DNA of 64,000 nucleotides, from NCBI GenBank assembly GCA_900768915.1, contig CAAGEQ010000010.1:1-64000 (forward strand). The letters are read 5' to 3'. Below, piece after piece: positions 32,689 through 41,572 of this stretch (position 1 is the stretch's first letter; each line of letters starts with the position of its first letter). The notes under the pieces are model-generated. The model saw nothing but the letters and a program-made list of their open reading frames with translations, had not been told where the DNA came from and searched no databases. Both the position numbers and the translations under genes were made by a program. Source of the stretch: Candidatus Gastranaerophilales bacterium. GTDB lineage: Bacteria; Cyanobacteriota; Vampirovibrionia; Gastranaerophilales; Gastranaerophilaceae.

Positions 32689-33783
32689 ATGGAAACTATT
32701 CTAGTTGGAATGTCGGGTGGTGTTGATTCAACTGTCACTGCACTATTATTGAAAGAACAAGGTTATAATGTTATTGGTTCAACTATGGCTATTTGGGGTA
32801 CAAAAGGCGAAAATGGACCTGCTACACAACAAAATCAAAAGAAATCATGTTATGGTACAAATGAAAAAGAAGATATTAATAATGTAAGAAAACTTTGTGC
32901 AAGTTTAGATATTCCATTTTATGAAATAAATTGCGTTTCTCAGTATAAAAAAGAAGTTTTAGATAATTTTAGAAATGAATACTTATCTGGTCGTACTCCA
33001 AATCCTTGTGTACGTTGCAATTGTCGTATAAAATTTGGTGCTTATCCACAAATCGCTCGTGAGCAGGGTATAAATTTTGATAAATTTGCGACAGGACATT
33101 ATGCTAGAATAGAACGAGATGTTGATGGTGATTATGTTTTGAAACGTGGTGTTGCAATAAATAAAGACCAGTCATATTTTTTGTATAGATTAACATCTGA
33201 ACAACTTTCTAAAATAATGCTTCCATTGGGTTGTTATACAAAAGATGAAATAAGAGCAAGAGCAAAGTCTTATGGTTTAGCAGTTGCTGATAAACCTGAT
33301 AGTCAAGATTTTTATAGTGGTAATTATAATGATTTGTTAGGTATTCCTGAAAAGAAAGGTAATATTGTAAATTCTGAGGGTAAAATCTTAGGTGAACATA
33401 ACGGTATTTGGAATTATACAATAGGTCAAAGAAAAGGACTTTGTATTGCGGCTCCTTATCCACTTTATGTATTGGAATTACGTGCTGATACAAATGAGGT
33501 TGTTGTTGGTTATGTTGATGAAACTTTTAAACAAACTCTTTTTGCGAATGATTTATGTTGGATTAAGGGTAGAGATTACGTAGAACAAATTATAAAATCA
33601 AAACAAATATTTGCAAAGACACGTTCTACCCAACAGCCAATTGAAGTGAATGCTGAGTTTTGCAATGGAGATTTAAAAGTGGTTTTCAATGATATGCAAA
33701 AATCTATTACTCTTGGACAATCAGTTGTATTGTATGATAATGATACTGTACTTGGTGGTGGTATTATCCAAAGTGTAGAATAA
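32689..33783 (+). CDS. mnmA: tRNA 2-thiouridylase MnmA
   Basis: It thiolates U34 of tRNA-Lys, -Glu and -Gln. The 364 residues start with the PP-loop GMSGGVDST; the catalytic cysteines are in N-P-C-V-R-C-N (nucleophile) and a second Cys site is present in the K-P-D-S-Q-D-F region that follows D-Q-S-Y-F-L-Y; the C-terminal domain ends V-L-G-G-G-I-I. The ATG at 32689 follows GTGAGGA. It is just downstream of a tRNA-Glu gene, one of its substrates (on the other strand). Slight insert near residues 40-55 (K-G-E-N-G-P-A-T-Q-Q). Confidence 0.95.
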   Translation: METILVGMSGGVDSTVTALLLKEQGYNVIGSTMAIWGTKGENGPATQQNQKKSCYGTNEKEDINNVRKLCASLDIPFYEINCVSQYKKEVLDNFRNEYLSGRTPNPCVRCNCRIKFGAYPQIAREQGINFDKFATGHYARIERDVDGDYVLKRGVAINKDQSYFLYRLTSEQLSKIMLPLGCYTKDEIRARAKSYGLAVADKPDSQDFYSGNYNDLLGIPEKKGNIVNSEGKILGEHNGIWNYTIGQRKGLCIAAPYPLYVLELRADTNEVVVGYVDETFKQTLFANDLCWIKGRDYVEQIIKSKQIFAKTRSTQQPIEVNAEFCNGDLKVVFNDMQKSITLGQSVVLYDNDTVLGGGIIQSVE

Positions 33784-33811
33784 AAAATAAAAAGGGAACA
33801 TCTCTGTTCCC
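33783..33811 (-). terminator. Intrinsic terminator of the flagellar-type operon
   Basis: GGGAACA/TGTTCCC stem, TCTC loop, long T-rich run on the minus strand. Confidence 0.75.
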
Positions 33812-33873
33812 GTCAAAATGGAGTTTAACTAACACTAACTTAATTTCCCAATTTTCACCACATACATTAATTA

Positions 33874-34710
33874 TTATGAACTTACCAAACGCATTGCTTC
33901 TTCTAGCAATTCTTTGTTTGATTTAATTAATGCATTTACAAGTTCCATTTGCATTTTTGCCTGTTGATAGGCACTCATATTGCCTTTAAAATCTGTATTT
34001 GACTGTTCTAATAGTCCTGAACGAATTTGACCTTTGCCAATTACTGGTTTTCCAGATTCTTCTGTTTCTACGAATTTGCCTTGACTAATTTCGTATAAAC
34101 CACCATTGTTATTGAAGTTTGCAGTTGCTATTTTGTATAATGGAATTGAACGTTTACCACTATCGGCTTTGCCGTATATAGTTCCGTCTTCTTTGATTTC
34201 ATATTCATCGTATTTGCCCATGAATTTACCGTTGTTTGGATCAATCCATAGTTTTATATTCGTTGTTGGTATGCTTAATGCTCCACCTTTCATTGCTGTT
34301 TCTTCGTATAAGTCTGAACTTATAGTTTTAGTTCCAGCCATGATTTCGCCATTATCGTTTAAAATGTAGCCTTGAACAGCATCACCATTTTTTGCTCTAT
34401 AAACACCTTCTGAATCAAATGTAAATTCACCGTGTCTTGTATAGATGATTTTGCCTTCATCGTTTCTTGTAATAAAGAAACCGTTACCTTCATAAAATAC
34501 GTTTTCATTAGATGTACCAGGTGTAGATTTACCTTGACCTTGATTTTTTAATGGGTTATCAACAATTGCACCACCTAAGAATGTGTCAAACTTAACCTTG
34601 TTTTCACGGAAGCCAGGGGTGTACATATTTGTCATGTTGTCAGTTAAACTGTCCATCCAATGTGTTGTGGCTCTTTGCGTATTTATCGCCGTTGTGTACG
34701 AATCATACAT
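33874..34710 (-). CDS. Flagellar hook-basal body protein (FlgE/FlgF/FlgG type)
   Basis: A 278-residue rod/hook protein. N-terminal helix M-D-S-L-T-D-N-M-T-N-M-Y-T-P-G-F-R-E matches the N-I-A-N-x-x-T-P-G-Y/F motif of axial proteins; the middle has G-N-G-F-F-I-T-R with the Y-T-R-H-G-E-F-T-F-D repeat; the C-terminus holds the S-G-L-L-E-Q-S-N-T-D and A-Y-Q-Q-A-K-M-Q-M-E-L-V-N-A-L-I helix. FlgF/FlgG length. Exported by the flagellar type III route, so no signal peptide. Second gene of a pair with the FliK-like protein upstream; GGAGAG before ATG. Confidence 0.85.
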   Translation of the reverse strand: MYDSYTTAINTQRATTHWMDSLTDNMTNMYTPGFRENKVKFDTFLGGAIVDNPLKNQGQGKSTPGTSNENVFYEGNGFFITRNDEGKIIYTRHGEFTFDSEGVYRAKNGDAVQGYILNDNGEIMAGTKTISSDLYEETAMKGGALSIPTTNIKLWIDPNNGKFMGKYDEYEIKEDGTIYGKADSGKRSIPLYKIATANFNNNGGLYEISQGKFVETEESGKPVIGKGQIRSGLLEQSNTDFKGNMSAYQQAKMQMELVNALIKSNKELLEEAMRLVSS

Positions 34711-34744
34711 CTGATTCTCTCCTTTATACTAATTTACTCTTATT

Positions 34745-35917
34745 TTATTTGTTTGTGTTTTTATATGTTATTTCTCCGTAGCTAACATTCAATTCTTCAA
34801 ACTTTTCTTTTAATATGTGCAAATGATTTTTTAGATAAGTTTCCGTCGCTTCATCTGTTGTTTGAAATTCTGCATGAACTTTTCCTTCTACATCTATTTT
34901 TATAATGACAGAAATCTTATTGTCAAAATCTATTCTAAAAACTTTATGATTTATTATTGAATCTCGTAACAAAGCAAGGAATTTTTCAGATAAGATGTTT
35001 AATTCATCATTATTTTCATCTGTATAATTTGATGAATCAGCAGTGCCCATTCTTAATAGACCGATGATAAAATCAACATCTTCTGATTTTAATTCTGACA
35101 TGTCTATTCTGTTGTAGTTATCTATGCTTTGTGTTTGTTTCATTAATGCACTTAATACATTTTGTGTATTTTTTAGTCTGTCAGATTGTTCTACGTGAAC
35201 TTGGTTGTTTAATGCTACAATATCGTTTAAGAACATCATATCATCTTGTGTTGTTTTGTAGTCATCATCACTTAATTTATTCATAGCAGAATTTCTTCTA
35301 GCCATTTCTAAGTTTTCTTCTTCTGTTGATAAAATAGACATATCTTCTTTTAATTCTTCTTCTGTTTCATGAAGGATTTGGGAGTTGTCTTGTTTTTTAT
35401 CTTCAAAGTTCTCAGGGTGTTTATTCATATTGATAGATGTTTCAACATCATCGTTTTCAATATTTGAATCATCATTTTCTTTGCCAGCCATCATTTTAGC
35501 AATTACTGCAGATATGTCTTCTGGTTCGGTATCATCTTCTAGTGATGGTCCAACTGTATTTTCTAGTTCTTTTTTACTTTTAGAAATATTGACAGTCATG
35601 TTGATTTTATTAGACATGTCCATCAATTTTAAAAGTCTTGCTTTGTCTTCTTCACCTGCAAAATGTGGTTTAGGTGTTTGGTTGACATTGTTAGCAGGTT
35701 TTTTAATCATTGCTCTGTTTTCTTCATCAGTAGAAAGAATTGCTTCATCTTCTGCAAGTTCTTGAGCAGATTCTCTTAAACCTTTTCCGGCTGGTTTTTC
35801 TTTGTCCATTAAGTCAGAAAATGCTTCACCATCAAAGTCGAAATTTTGGTTTGACATTTGTGGTTTTGAGGTATCTTCTCTTACTGTATTGTAATTGTTT
35901 ATGCCGTTTGTGTACAC
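34745..35917 (-). CDS. FliK-like flagellar hook-length control protein (divergent)
   Basis: A 390-residue, very acidic and polar protein. The last ~75 residues (N-K-I-S-V-I-I-K-I-D-V-E-G-K-V-H-A-E-F, then L-K-N-H-L-H-I-L-K-E-K-F-E-E-L) have the strand-strand-helix form of the Flg_hook C-terminal domain; the rest is disordered. An internal duplication is visible: E-L-A-E-D-E-A-I-L-S-T-D-E-E-N-R (about 50-67) and E-L-K-E-D-M-S-I-L-S-T-E-E-E-N-L (about 189-204). GTG start with AGGAGG. Position before a hook-basal body gene supports the call; the match is structural, so moderate confidence. Confidence 0.6.
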   Translation of the reverse strand: MYTNGINNYNTVREDTSKPQMSNQNFDFDGEAFSDLMDKEKPAGKGLRESAQELAEDEAILSTDEENRAMIKKPANNVNQTPKPHFAGEEDKARLLKLMDMSNKINMTVNISKSKKELENTVGPSLEDDTEPEDISAVIAKMMAGKENDDSNIENDDVETSINMNKHPENFEDKKQDNSQILHETEEELKEDMSILSTEEENLEMARRNSAMNKLSDDDYKTTQDDMMFLNDIVALNNQVHVEQSDRLKNTQNVLSALMKQTQSIDNYNRIDMSELKSEDVDFIIGLLRMGTADSSNYTDENNDELNILSEKFLALLRDSIINHKVFRIDFDNKISVIIKIDVEGKVHAEFQTTDEATETYLKNHLHILKEKFEELNVSYGEITYKNTNK

Positions 35918-36097
35918 AAAGCCTCCTGCTTTTTTATTCTTTTATTCGGCTCAATTGTGGGTTTTCTTTACTGATAGAAAAATTTTTTCATCTTTTTAGT
36001 GTATATATATTATTTATAATGTTTTATTTTGGAAAATCATTATAATTTGTTGTTTTTATTTGTAATGATTTTTTTATTTTTAGTTATGTAAAAATAA

Positions 36098-36126
36098 TTG
36101 TAAATACAAAGATTTTCTGCTATTAT
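36098..36126 (+). promoter_or_regulatory. Promoter of the FliA-like sigma gene
   Basis: TTGTAA, 17-bp spacer, TATTAT ending 6 bp before the ATG; no ribosome binding site, so probably a leaderless mRNA. Confidence 0.6.
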
Positions 36127-36132
36127 TTTGGT

Positions 36133-36735
36133 ATGAATAAGGTTGCTAAGGAAGAGACTATAAATTTAAAAGAATATTCTGATTTGATTGAAACAGTATC
36201 AAAGGTAGAATTTTCAAAAGTTTCATCATACGGATTGATTGAGTATCCGGAAATTGTTAATTTGGCTACTCATACTATTTATTTGGTCTTGAAAAATGGC
36301 TCAGCAGACTTATACAATAATGCATATCTTACTAAAGCAATCAAATGGGAAATAAGAAACGAAATTCGTCGTAGATATCGTTGGTACACTTTAAAAAATA
36401 GCCAACCTGTTAATAATTCAGAAGTTCGTGAAGTCGTTTATAAAACTATTCTTTCGGTTGAAGCAATGGCTGAAGCTGAAAATCCGGTTATTGTTAAAGA
36501 TACTTCTATGACACCATCGGAACAGGCAGAATTTTCTGAATTGAAGGATAGGATTACTGAGGCAATCAAACATTTGCCTGAACGTGAAAGAGCATTGGTA
36601 GAAGCAAAATTTTTCCAAGATAAGAAACTGAAAGATATTTCGGCAGAATTTAATATATCACAATCTAGAATATCCAGAATTATTCAGAATGCATTAAAAA
36701 AAGTTAGAAAAGAATTAATGAAACAGGAAAACTAA
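36133..36735 (+). CDS. Sigma-70 family factor, FliA/sigma-28-like
   Basis: A 200-residue alternative sigma factor. Residues about 25-100 resemble a degenerate region 2 (W-E-I-R-N-E-I-R-R-R-Y-R-W); residues 140-195 are a clear region 4: L-P-E-R-E-R-A-L-V-E-A-K-F-F, then L-K-D-I-S-A-E-F-N-I-S-Q-S-R-I-S-R-I-I-Q-N-A-L-K-K-V-R. The region 4 style is that of flagellar sigma factors and it is divergent from the hook/FliK-like genes, so it may drive them. Its stop overlaps the ATG of gcvPB (TAATG). Confidence 0.75.
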   Translation: MNKVAKEETINLKEYSDLIETVSKVEFSKVSSYGLIEYPEIVNLATHTIYLVLKNGSADLYNNAYLTKAIKWEIRNEIRRRYRWYTLKNSQPVNNSEVREVVYKTILSVEAMAEAENPVIVKDTSMTPSEQAEFSELKDRITEAIKHLPERERALVEAKFFQDKKLKDISAEFNISQSRISRIIQNALKKVRKELMKQEN

Positions 36736-38171
36736 TGAGTACAATTTTTGAAAAGTCAAACAATGTTGATGGGATTAATCTTTGTAGTGAGGAGTTAAGT
36801 ATTCAGTCAATTTCTGATGAATATTTACGTACTGAATCGATAGGATTACCTCAAACAAGTGAAATGGAAGTTTTAAGACATTATAAAACGCTTAGTGATA
36901 AGAATTTTTGTGTTGAAACTGGTATGTATCCATTAGGCTCTTGTACGATGAAATACAATCCAAAAGTTAATGAAATGCTTGCTAATCTTGAAGGCTTTTC
37001 TAATCTCCACCCATTACAAAGTGATGAAGATTCTCAAGGTGCTTTGGAATTGATGTTTAAACTTCAAGAAGCATTAAAAGTTGTTACAGGAATGGATTAT
37101 ATTAGTTTGCAACCGGCTGCTGGTGCTCATGGCGAATTTTCTGGCATGTTGGTTATAAAAAAATATTTTGAAAAACGTGGAGAACATAGGACAAAAGTTA
37201 TTGTTCCTGATTCGGCTCATGGTACAAACCCAGCAAGTGCGAAAATGGCTGGTTTTGATATTATTCAAGTTAAATCAAATGAAAAAGGACAGGTTGATGT
37301 AGAAGATTTGAAATCATTATTGAATGAAGAAGTTGCTGCAATAATGATGACAAATCCAAATACTGTTGGTATTTTTGAAGAACAAGTTTTAGAAATATCA
37401 AAATTGATGCATGAAAATGGTTCTTTGTTATATTATGACGGAGCAAATTTAAATGCAGTAATGGGATATTCAAATCCTGCAATTATGGGATTTGATGTAT
37501 GTCATATTAATTTGCATAAAACATTCTCAACACCTCATGGTGGTGGTGGTCCAGGTGCTGGTCCAATAGGTGTCGTAGAAAAATTAAAGGACTATTTACC
37601 AAAACCTACAATTGAGTTTGATGGTGAAAAATATTATAGAAATTATGATAAGCCTGATTCAATAGGTAAAGTTCGTTCATTCTATGGTAATTTTGGCGTA
37701 TTAGTCAGAGCGTATGCATATATTTTAATGATGGGTAAAACTTTAAAAAATGCAACAGAAGATGCTGTATTGAATGCAAATTATTTGAAAGAAAAATTAA
37801 AAGATGTATATGATTTAGCATATAATGAACAATGTATGCATGAATTTGTTCTTTGTGGAGAGAAACAAAAAGAACAAGGTGCATCAACATTGCATATAGC
37901 AAAAAGATTGATGGATTATGAAATACACCCACCAACGGTTTATTTCCCATTGATTGTTCATGAAGCAATTATGATAGAACCAACTGAATCTGAATCAAAA
38001 GAAAGATTAGATAAATTTGTAGATGTTATGTTGAAAATTGCTGATGAAATTAAAACTAATCCAGAATTAGTTGTTGCAGCACCTCATCATGCTCCTATCA
38101 AAAAGGTTGATGAAACACTAGCAGCAAGAAAACCGAATTTGAAATATAAAAAAGAGAGTAACAATGGCTAA
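36735..38171 (+). CDS. gcvPB: Glycine dehydrogenase (decarboxylating) subunit 2
   Basis: The PLP-binding half of the split P-protein of the glycine cleavage system. The 478 residues contain M-Y-P-L-G-S-C-T-M-K-Y-N-P-K, L-Q-P-A-A-G-A-H-G-E and the PLP lysine in N-L-H-K-T-F-S-T-P-H-G-G-G-G-P-G-A-G-P. It is the C-terminal-type subunit and needs GcvPA, which together with GcvT and GcvH is not in this window. Expression is coupled to the sigma gene upstream and overlaps the next gene by 8 bp. Confidence 0.95.
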   Translation: MSTIFEKSNNVDGINLCSEELSIQSISDEYLRTESIGLPQTSEMEVLRHYKTLSDKNFCVETGMYPLGSCTMKYNPKVNEMLANLEGFSNLHPLQSDEDSQGALELMFKLQEALKVVTGMDYISLQPAAGAHGEFSGMLVIKKYFEKRGEHRTKVIVPDSAHGTNPASAKMAGFDIIQVKSNEKGQVDVEDLKSLLNEEVAAIMMTNPNTVGIFEEQVLEISKLMHENGSLLYYDGANLNAVMGYSNPAIMGFDVCHINLHKTFSTPHGGGGPGAGPIGVVEKLKDYLPKPTIEFDGEKYYRNYDKPDSIGKVRSFYGNFGVLVRAYAYILMMGKTLKNATEDAVLNANYLKEKLKDVYDLAYNEQCMHEFVLCGEKQKEQGASTLHIAKRLMDYEIHPPTVYFPLIVHEAIMIEPTESESKERLDKFVDVMLKIADEIKTNPELVVAAPHHAPIKKVDETLAARKPNLKYKKESNNG

Positions 38172-39288
38172 GAAAAATAAAAAAATTAAAGTAGCATTCC
38201 CTCACATGGGAACAATATCTATTGCATGGGCTTCTGCCCTTAGAAAAATTGGTGTAGAACCATTGGTTCCACCATATACAAGTAAAAGAACCTTATCATT
38301 AGGCACAAAACATTCACCAGAAGCAATTTGTTTGCCTTATAAACTTATTTTGGGTAATTTTATTGAAGCAATTGAAAACGGTGCAGATTATGTTGCAATG
38401 ATTACATCTCCTGGTATTTGTAGACTTGGGGAATATGGCAACAATATTAAAAATACATTGGAAGATTTAGGATATAAAGCAAATTATATTGAATTATCTT
38501 TATATGATGGTATAAAAGGACTTTATAAATTTTTAGTTCAACTTACAGGTAGGAATAATCCGATACAAATTATTAGAACTATAAATATTGTAATTAGAAA
38601 AATCTTTGCGATTGATGAATTAGATACAGAACTTGCTTATTATAGGGCGAGAGAAATTAAACAAGATGAAGCAGAAAAAAATTATAAAAAAGCATTGAAT
38701 TTAATTAAATCTGCTGATAAAACTTCTGATTTGAAAAAGGCATTGAAAAAAGGTCTGGAAATTATTCGTTCAACGAAGATTGATAAAGATAGAGAGGTTT
38801 TACATGTTGATATTACAGGTGAAATTTTCTTAGTAAATGATGAATTTTCTAACCAAAATCTTGAAAGAGAACTTGGTAGAATGGGTGTTGAAACAAGAAG
38901 AAGTTTGACTGTAAGTAGTTTCTTAAAAGATGCAATTATACCAAAAGCATTTAGAAAAGGTGAAACTCACTTAGAAAGAGCGGAAAGATTAGCAAAACCA
39001 TATCTTACAAGAGATATTGGTGGTGATGCATTAGAATGTGTTTCTGATGTGGCTTATGCAGATGAAAGACAAATTGATGGTATTATTCATATAAGTCCAT
39101 TTACTTGTATGCCTGAGATTATGTCGCAAAATATTTTCCCAGCAATGAGAGAAGACTGTGATATTCCTATCTTGGCTCTTATTATGGACGAACAAACTGG
39201 TAGAGCAGGATATATTACAAGATTAGAAGCCTTCGTAGATTTGATGAGAAGAAAGAAAAGAAAGGCTAAAATGGTTCAAGCAAAATGA
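38164..39288 (+). CDS. Acyl-CoA dehydratase activase-related protein (DUF2229-type)
   Basis: A 374-residue protein like the C-terminal region of large 2-hydroxyacyl-CoA dehydratase activases (COG3580/3581). Landmarks are F-P-H-M-G, T-S-K-R-T-L-S-L-G, E-A-I-C-L-P-Y-K, ITSPGICRLGEYG and H-I-S-P-F-T-C-M-P-E; the Cys residues may hold an Fe-S cluster. It lacks the ASKHA ATPase domain. Cytoplasmic. Between gcvPB and a membrane protein with overlaps on both sides (8 and 4 bp), so one operon. Substrate unknown. Confidence 0.8.
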   Translation: MAKKNKKIKVAFPHMGTISIAWASALRKIGVEPLVPPYTSKRTLSLGTKHSPEAICLPYKLILGNFIEAIENGADYVAMITSPGICRLGEYGNNIKNTLEDLGYKANYIELSLYDGIKGLYKFLVQLTGRNNPIQIIRTINIVIRKIFAIDELDTELAYYRAREIKQDEAEKNYKKALNLIKSADKTSDLKKALKKGLEIIRSTKIDKDREVLHVDITGEIFLVNDEFSNQNLERELGRMGVETRRSLTVSSFLKDAIIPKAFRKGETHLERAERLAKPYLTRDIGGDALECVSDVAYADERQIDGIIHISPFTCMPEIMSQNIFPAMREDCDIPILALIMDEQTGRAGYITRLEAFVDLMRRKKRKAKMVQAK

Positions 39289-40211
39289 ATGAAAAATTAA
39301 CTAAGTTTTGTAATTCAATGGTAGCAAAGGTTGCTCCATTTTGTAAAAATATGCTTGATTGGTTTAAATCAGACAGATGTTTCGTAAAATATTTTATAGA
39401 TGCTTTTGCAATGACAAATCGTAACTTGGTATTGTTATCAATGTTGATATTGTTTGTTTTTGGTACATCAATGTATATTTTTGTTACTGAAAGTAACGGC
39501 GTTAATTTCTTTTATACATTTGTTGTAGTAATTTTGCTTATGTCAGCATTAGCATCAGGTTTCTTTTATTCAATTAAAAAAAGTATAAAATTACAATATA
39601 ATGTCGAGAAATCTGAAGAAAATGCAAATATTGGTTTTGGCACATTCTATTCTGGTATTGGTAAATATTATTTACGTTTTATGGGCATATTAGTTTTATT
39701 CTTTGTTATGGCTAGTATTCTTATTATAGGTATTTTTATATTAGCAAACCAATTTATTTGTAATATTGCTGATTTAGGCATAGATGGAAAATTCTTCTTT
39801 AATTTATTAGCGGCTGATCCAAATGTTATTGATTCTGTTTTGTCCAATTTAGATAAAACTCAACAAGTATATTTTAGAAATTGGAATAGATTATTCTTAA
39901 TAGGTACACAATTATTTACGATTATGTTAATCTTTTGGATTCCTGAAAGTATTTACCAAGGTAAAAATATATTCGTTTCATTGTTTAAATCAATTGTGAA
40001 AGTTATCAAAGATTTTCCAAATGTTTTATGCATTTATTTAACAATATTATTATTGAATTATATTACTGCAATATTTACAGTAGTATTCGCAAACAATCCA
40101 ATTGTTTTATTTGTATTATCTATATTTTCATTTTACTTATGTTTATATGATTTTTATGCAATATTTTTATACTATAAGTCAAGATATGTAGATGAGTATG
40201 ATAGAAGATAA
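39285..40211 (+). CDS. Six-helix integral membrane protein, unknown
   Basis: A 308-residue protein with a 40-residue cytoplasmic start and about six membrane helices (near 45-66, 76-96, 126-150, 200-222, 245-268, 272-295). Helices are rich in Phe, Ile and Leu; no charged residues that would mark a transporter family. It resembles generic DUF-type membrane proteins of the glycerophosphoryl-diesterase-membrane or DUF975 style, but I cannot place it. In the gcvPB-miaA operon (4-bp overlap before, 20-bp overlap after). Confidence 0.65.
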   Translation: MNEKLTKFCNSMVAKVAPFCKNMLDWFKSDRCFVKYFIDAFAMTNRNLVLLSMLILFVFGTSMYIFVTESNGVNFFYTFVVVILLMSALASGFFYSIKKSIKLQYNVEKSEENANIGFGTFYSGIGKYYLRFMGILVLFFVMASILIIGIFILANQFICNIADLGIDGKFFFNLLAADPNVIDSVLSNLDKTQQVYFRNWNRLFLIGTQLFTIMLIFWIPESIYQGKNIFVSLFKSIVKVIKDFPNVLCIYLTILLLNYITAIFTVVFANNPIVLFVLSIFSFYLCLYDFYAIFLYYKSRYVDEYDRR

Positions 40212-41064
40212 GAAAAATAAAAAGCATGTAATAGCAATTGCTGGTCCTACTGCAAGTGGAAAGACGAAGTTGGCTATAGACATGGCGAAAAAAGTAGATG
40301 GTGAGATAATATCTGTCGATTCTCGTCTTGTGTATAAAGGGTTTGATATTGCGACTGCAAAACCTACTATGGAGGAACGTGACGGAATCCCTCATTATAT
40401 GATTGATGTAGTTGAACCTGAATATGATTATTCTGTTGCAGATTTTCGTGATGGTGCATCTCAAAAAATTGATGAGATTATCTCTCGAGGAAAAGTTCCT
40501 ATTGTTGCAGGTGGAACAGGTTTATATTTTAGAATTTTATTAGAAAATTATGCATTACCGAAAATTGAATGTAATCCTCAATTAAGACAAGAATTAGAGA
40601 AACTTTCTAATGAAGAACTTTATGCTGAGTTGCAAGAAAAAGATGCAGAGTACGCAAAAAAGGTACATATAAACAATAAAGTTCGATTAGTCCGTGTTTT
40701 GGAAGTTATACGAACTTTAAATAAGCCATTTACTCAATGTGTTGGTTTGAAAGAGCCTGAATATGATGTTGAGTGGGTTTTTCCAAAGATTAATTCAAGG
40801 GAAGAATTGTATAATAGAATAAATTTACGTGTTGATAAAATGGTTGAAGATGGCATTATTGATGAAACAAAATTTTTGTTGAAAAAACACGGACGTATAA
40901 AAAATCTTGTTTGTACTATCGGGTATCAAGAGATTATTTCTTATTTAGATGGTAATTGTTCGCTAGAGGAAGCATTAGAAACATTAAAGATGAATACTCG
41001 CAGATATGCAAAAAGACAGTTAACTTGGTTTCGCAGAACTCCAGAGTTAGGCGTAAATATATAA
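40192..41064 (+). CDS. miaA: tRNA dimethylallyltransferase MiaA
   Basis: It prenylates A37 of tRNAs reading UNN codons. The 290 residues have the P-loop AIAGPTASGKTKLA, S-V-D-S-R-L-V-Y-K-G, the H-Y-M-I-D-V-V loop, G-G-T-G-L-Y-F-R and the C-terminal T-I-G-Y-Q-E-I and T-R-R-Y-A-K-R-Q-L-T-W-F-R. In most MiaA proteins the second motif reads D-S-x-Q-x-Y; here the Gln is Leu (S-R-L-V-Y). Overlaps the membrane gene by 20 bp. Convergent with smpB. Confidence 0.94.
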   Translation: MSMIEDKKNKKHVIAIAGPTASGKTKLAIDMAKKVDGEIISVDSRLVYKGFDIATAKPTMEERDGIPHYMIDVVEPEYDYSVADFRDGASQKIDEIISRGKVPIVAGGTGLYFRILLENYALPKIECNPQLRQELEKLSNEELYAELQEKDAEYAKKVHINNKVRLVRVLEVIRTLNKPFTQCVGLKEPEYDVEWVFPKINSREELYNRINLRVDKMVEDGIIDETKFLLKKHGRIKNLVCTIGYQEIISYLDGNCSLEEALETLKMNTRRYAKRQLTWFRRTPELGVNI

Positions 41065-41092
41065 GATTATTTAGCCTTTTATTAAAAAATAA

Positions 41093-41539
41093 TTAGCGTT
41101 TCATTTGACGTTCGATATCTCGTTTTTGAGTTTTCTTTGCGATTGCTTCACGTTTGTCATAAAGTTTTTTACCCTTAGCAAGGGCAATTTCTACTTTTGC
41201 AAATCCTCTATCTAAAAACATTTCTAGTGGAACGATTGTATATCCGTCTTTTTTTATTTTTATATCAAGTTTAAGAATTTCTTTTTTTGTTAAAAGTAGT
41301 TTGCGAACTCTTTCAGGTTCGTGGTTGTATCTGTTGCCTTGTTCATAAGGTGATATGTGACAGCCATACAAATATATTTCTCCATTGCTAATCTTTGCAA
41401 AACTATCTTTTAGGTTTACTGCATTTTTTCTTATAGATTTTATTTCTGTTCCTGTCAAAACTATACCGGCTACAAATTTATCAAAAATATTGTAGTCGTG
41501 GAATGCTTTTCTATTTGTATGTACAATTTTTCTGCCCAT
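41093..41539 (-). CDS. smpB: SsrA-binding protein SmpB
   Basis: It delivers tmRNA to stalled ribosomes. The 148 residues show N-R-K-A-F-H-D-Y at the start, E-A-G-I-V-L-T-G-T-E-I-K-S-I-R-like strand, H-I-S-P-Y-E-Q-G-N and the basic C-terminal tail D-K-R-E-A-I-A-K-K-T-Q-K-R-D-I-E-R. Normal length. A TATAAT lies 7 bp before the ATG with no ribosome binding site. The ssrA gene itself was not found in the window. Confidence 0.96.
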   Translation of the reverse strand: MGRKIVHTNRKAFHDYNIFDKFVAGIVLTGTEIKSIRKNAVNLKDSFAKISNGEIYLYGCHISPYEQGNRYNHEPERVRKLLLTKKEILKLDIKIKKDGYTIVPLEMFLDRGFAKVEIALAKGKKLYDKREAIAKKTQKRDIERQMKR

Positions 41540-41572
41540 AGTTTGAATTATAATCCAAAATTTATGAAAAAA

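Noticed and set aside
35385..35765. 126-residue serine-rich plus-strand frame
   Set aside because: Antisense shadow of the acidic FliK-like gene; the Ser/Leu composition follows from the complement of Asp/Glu codons.
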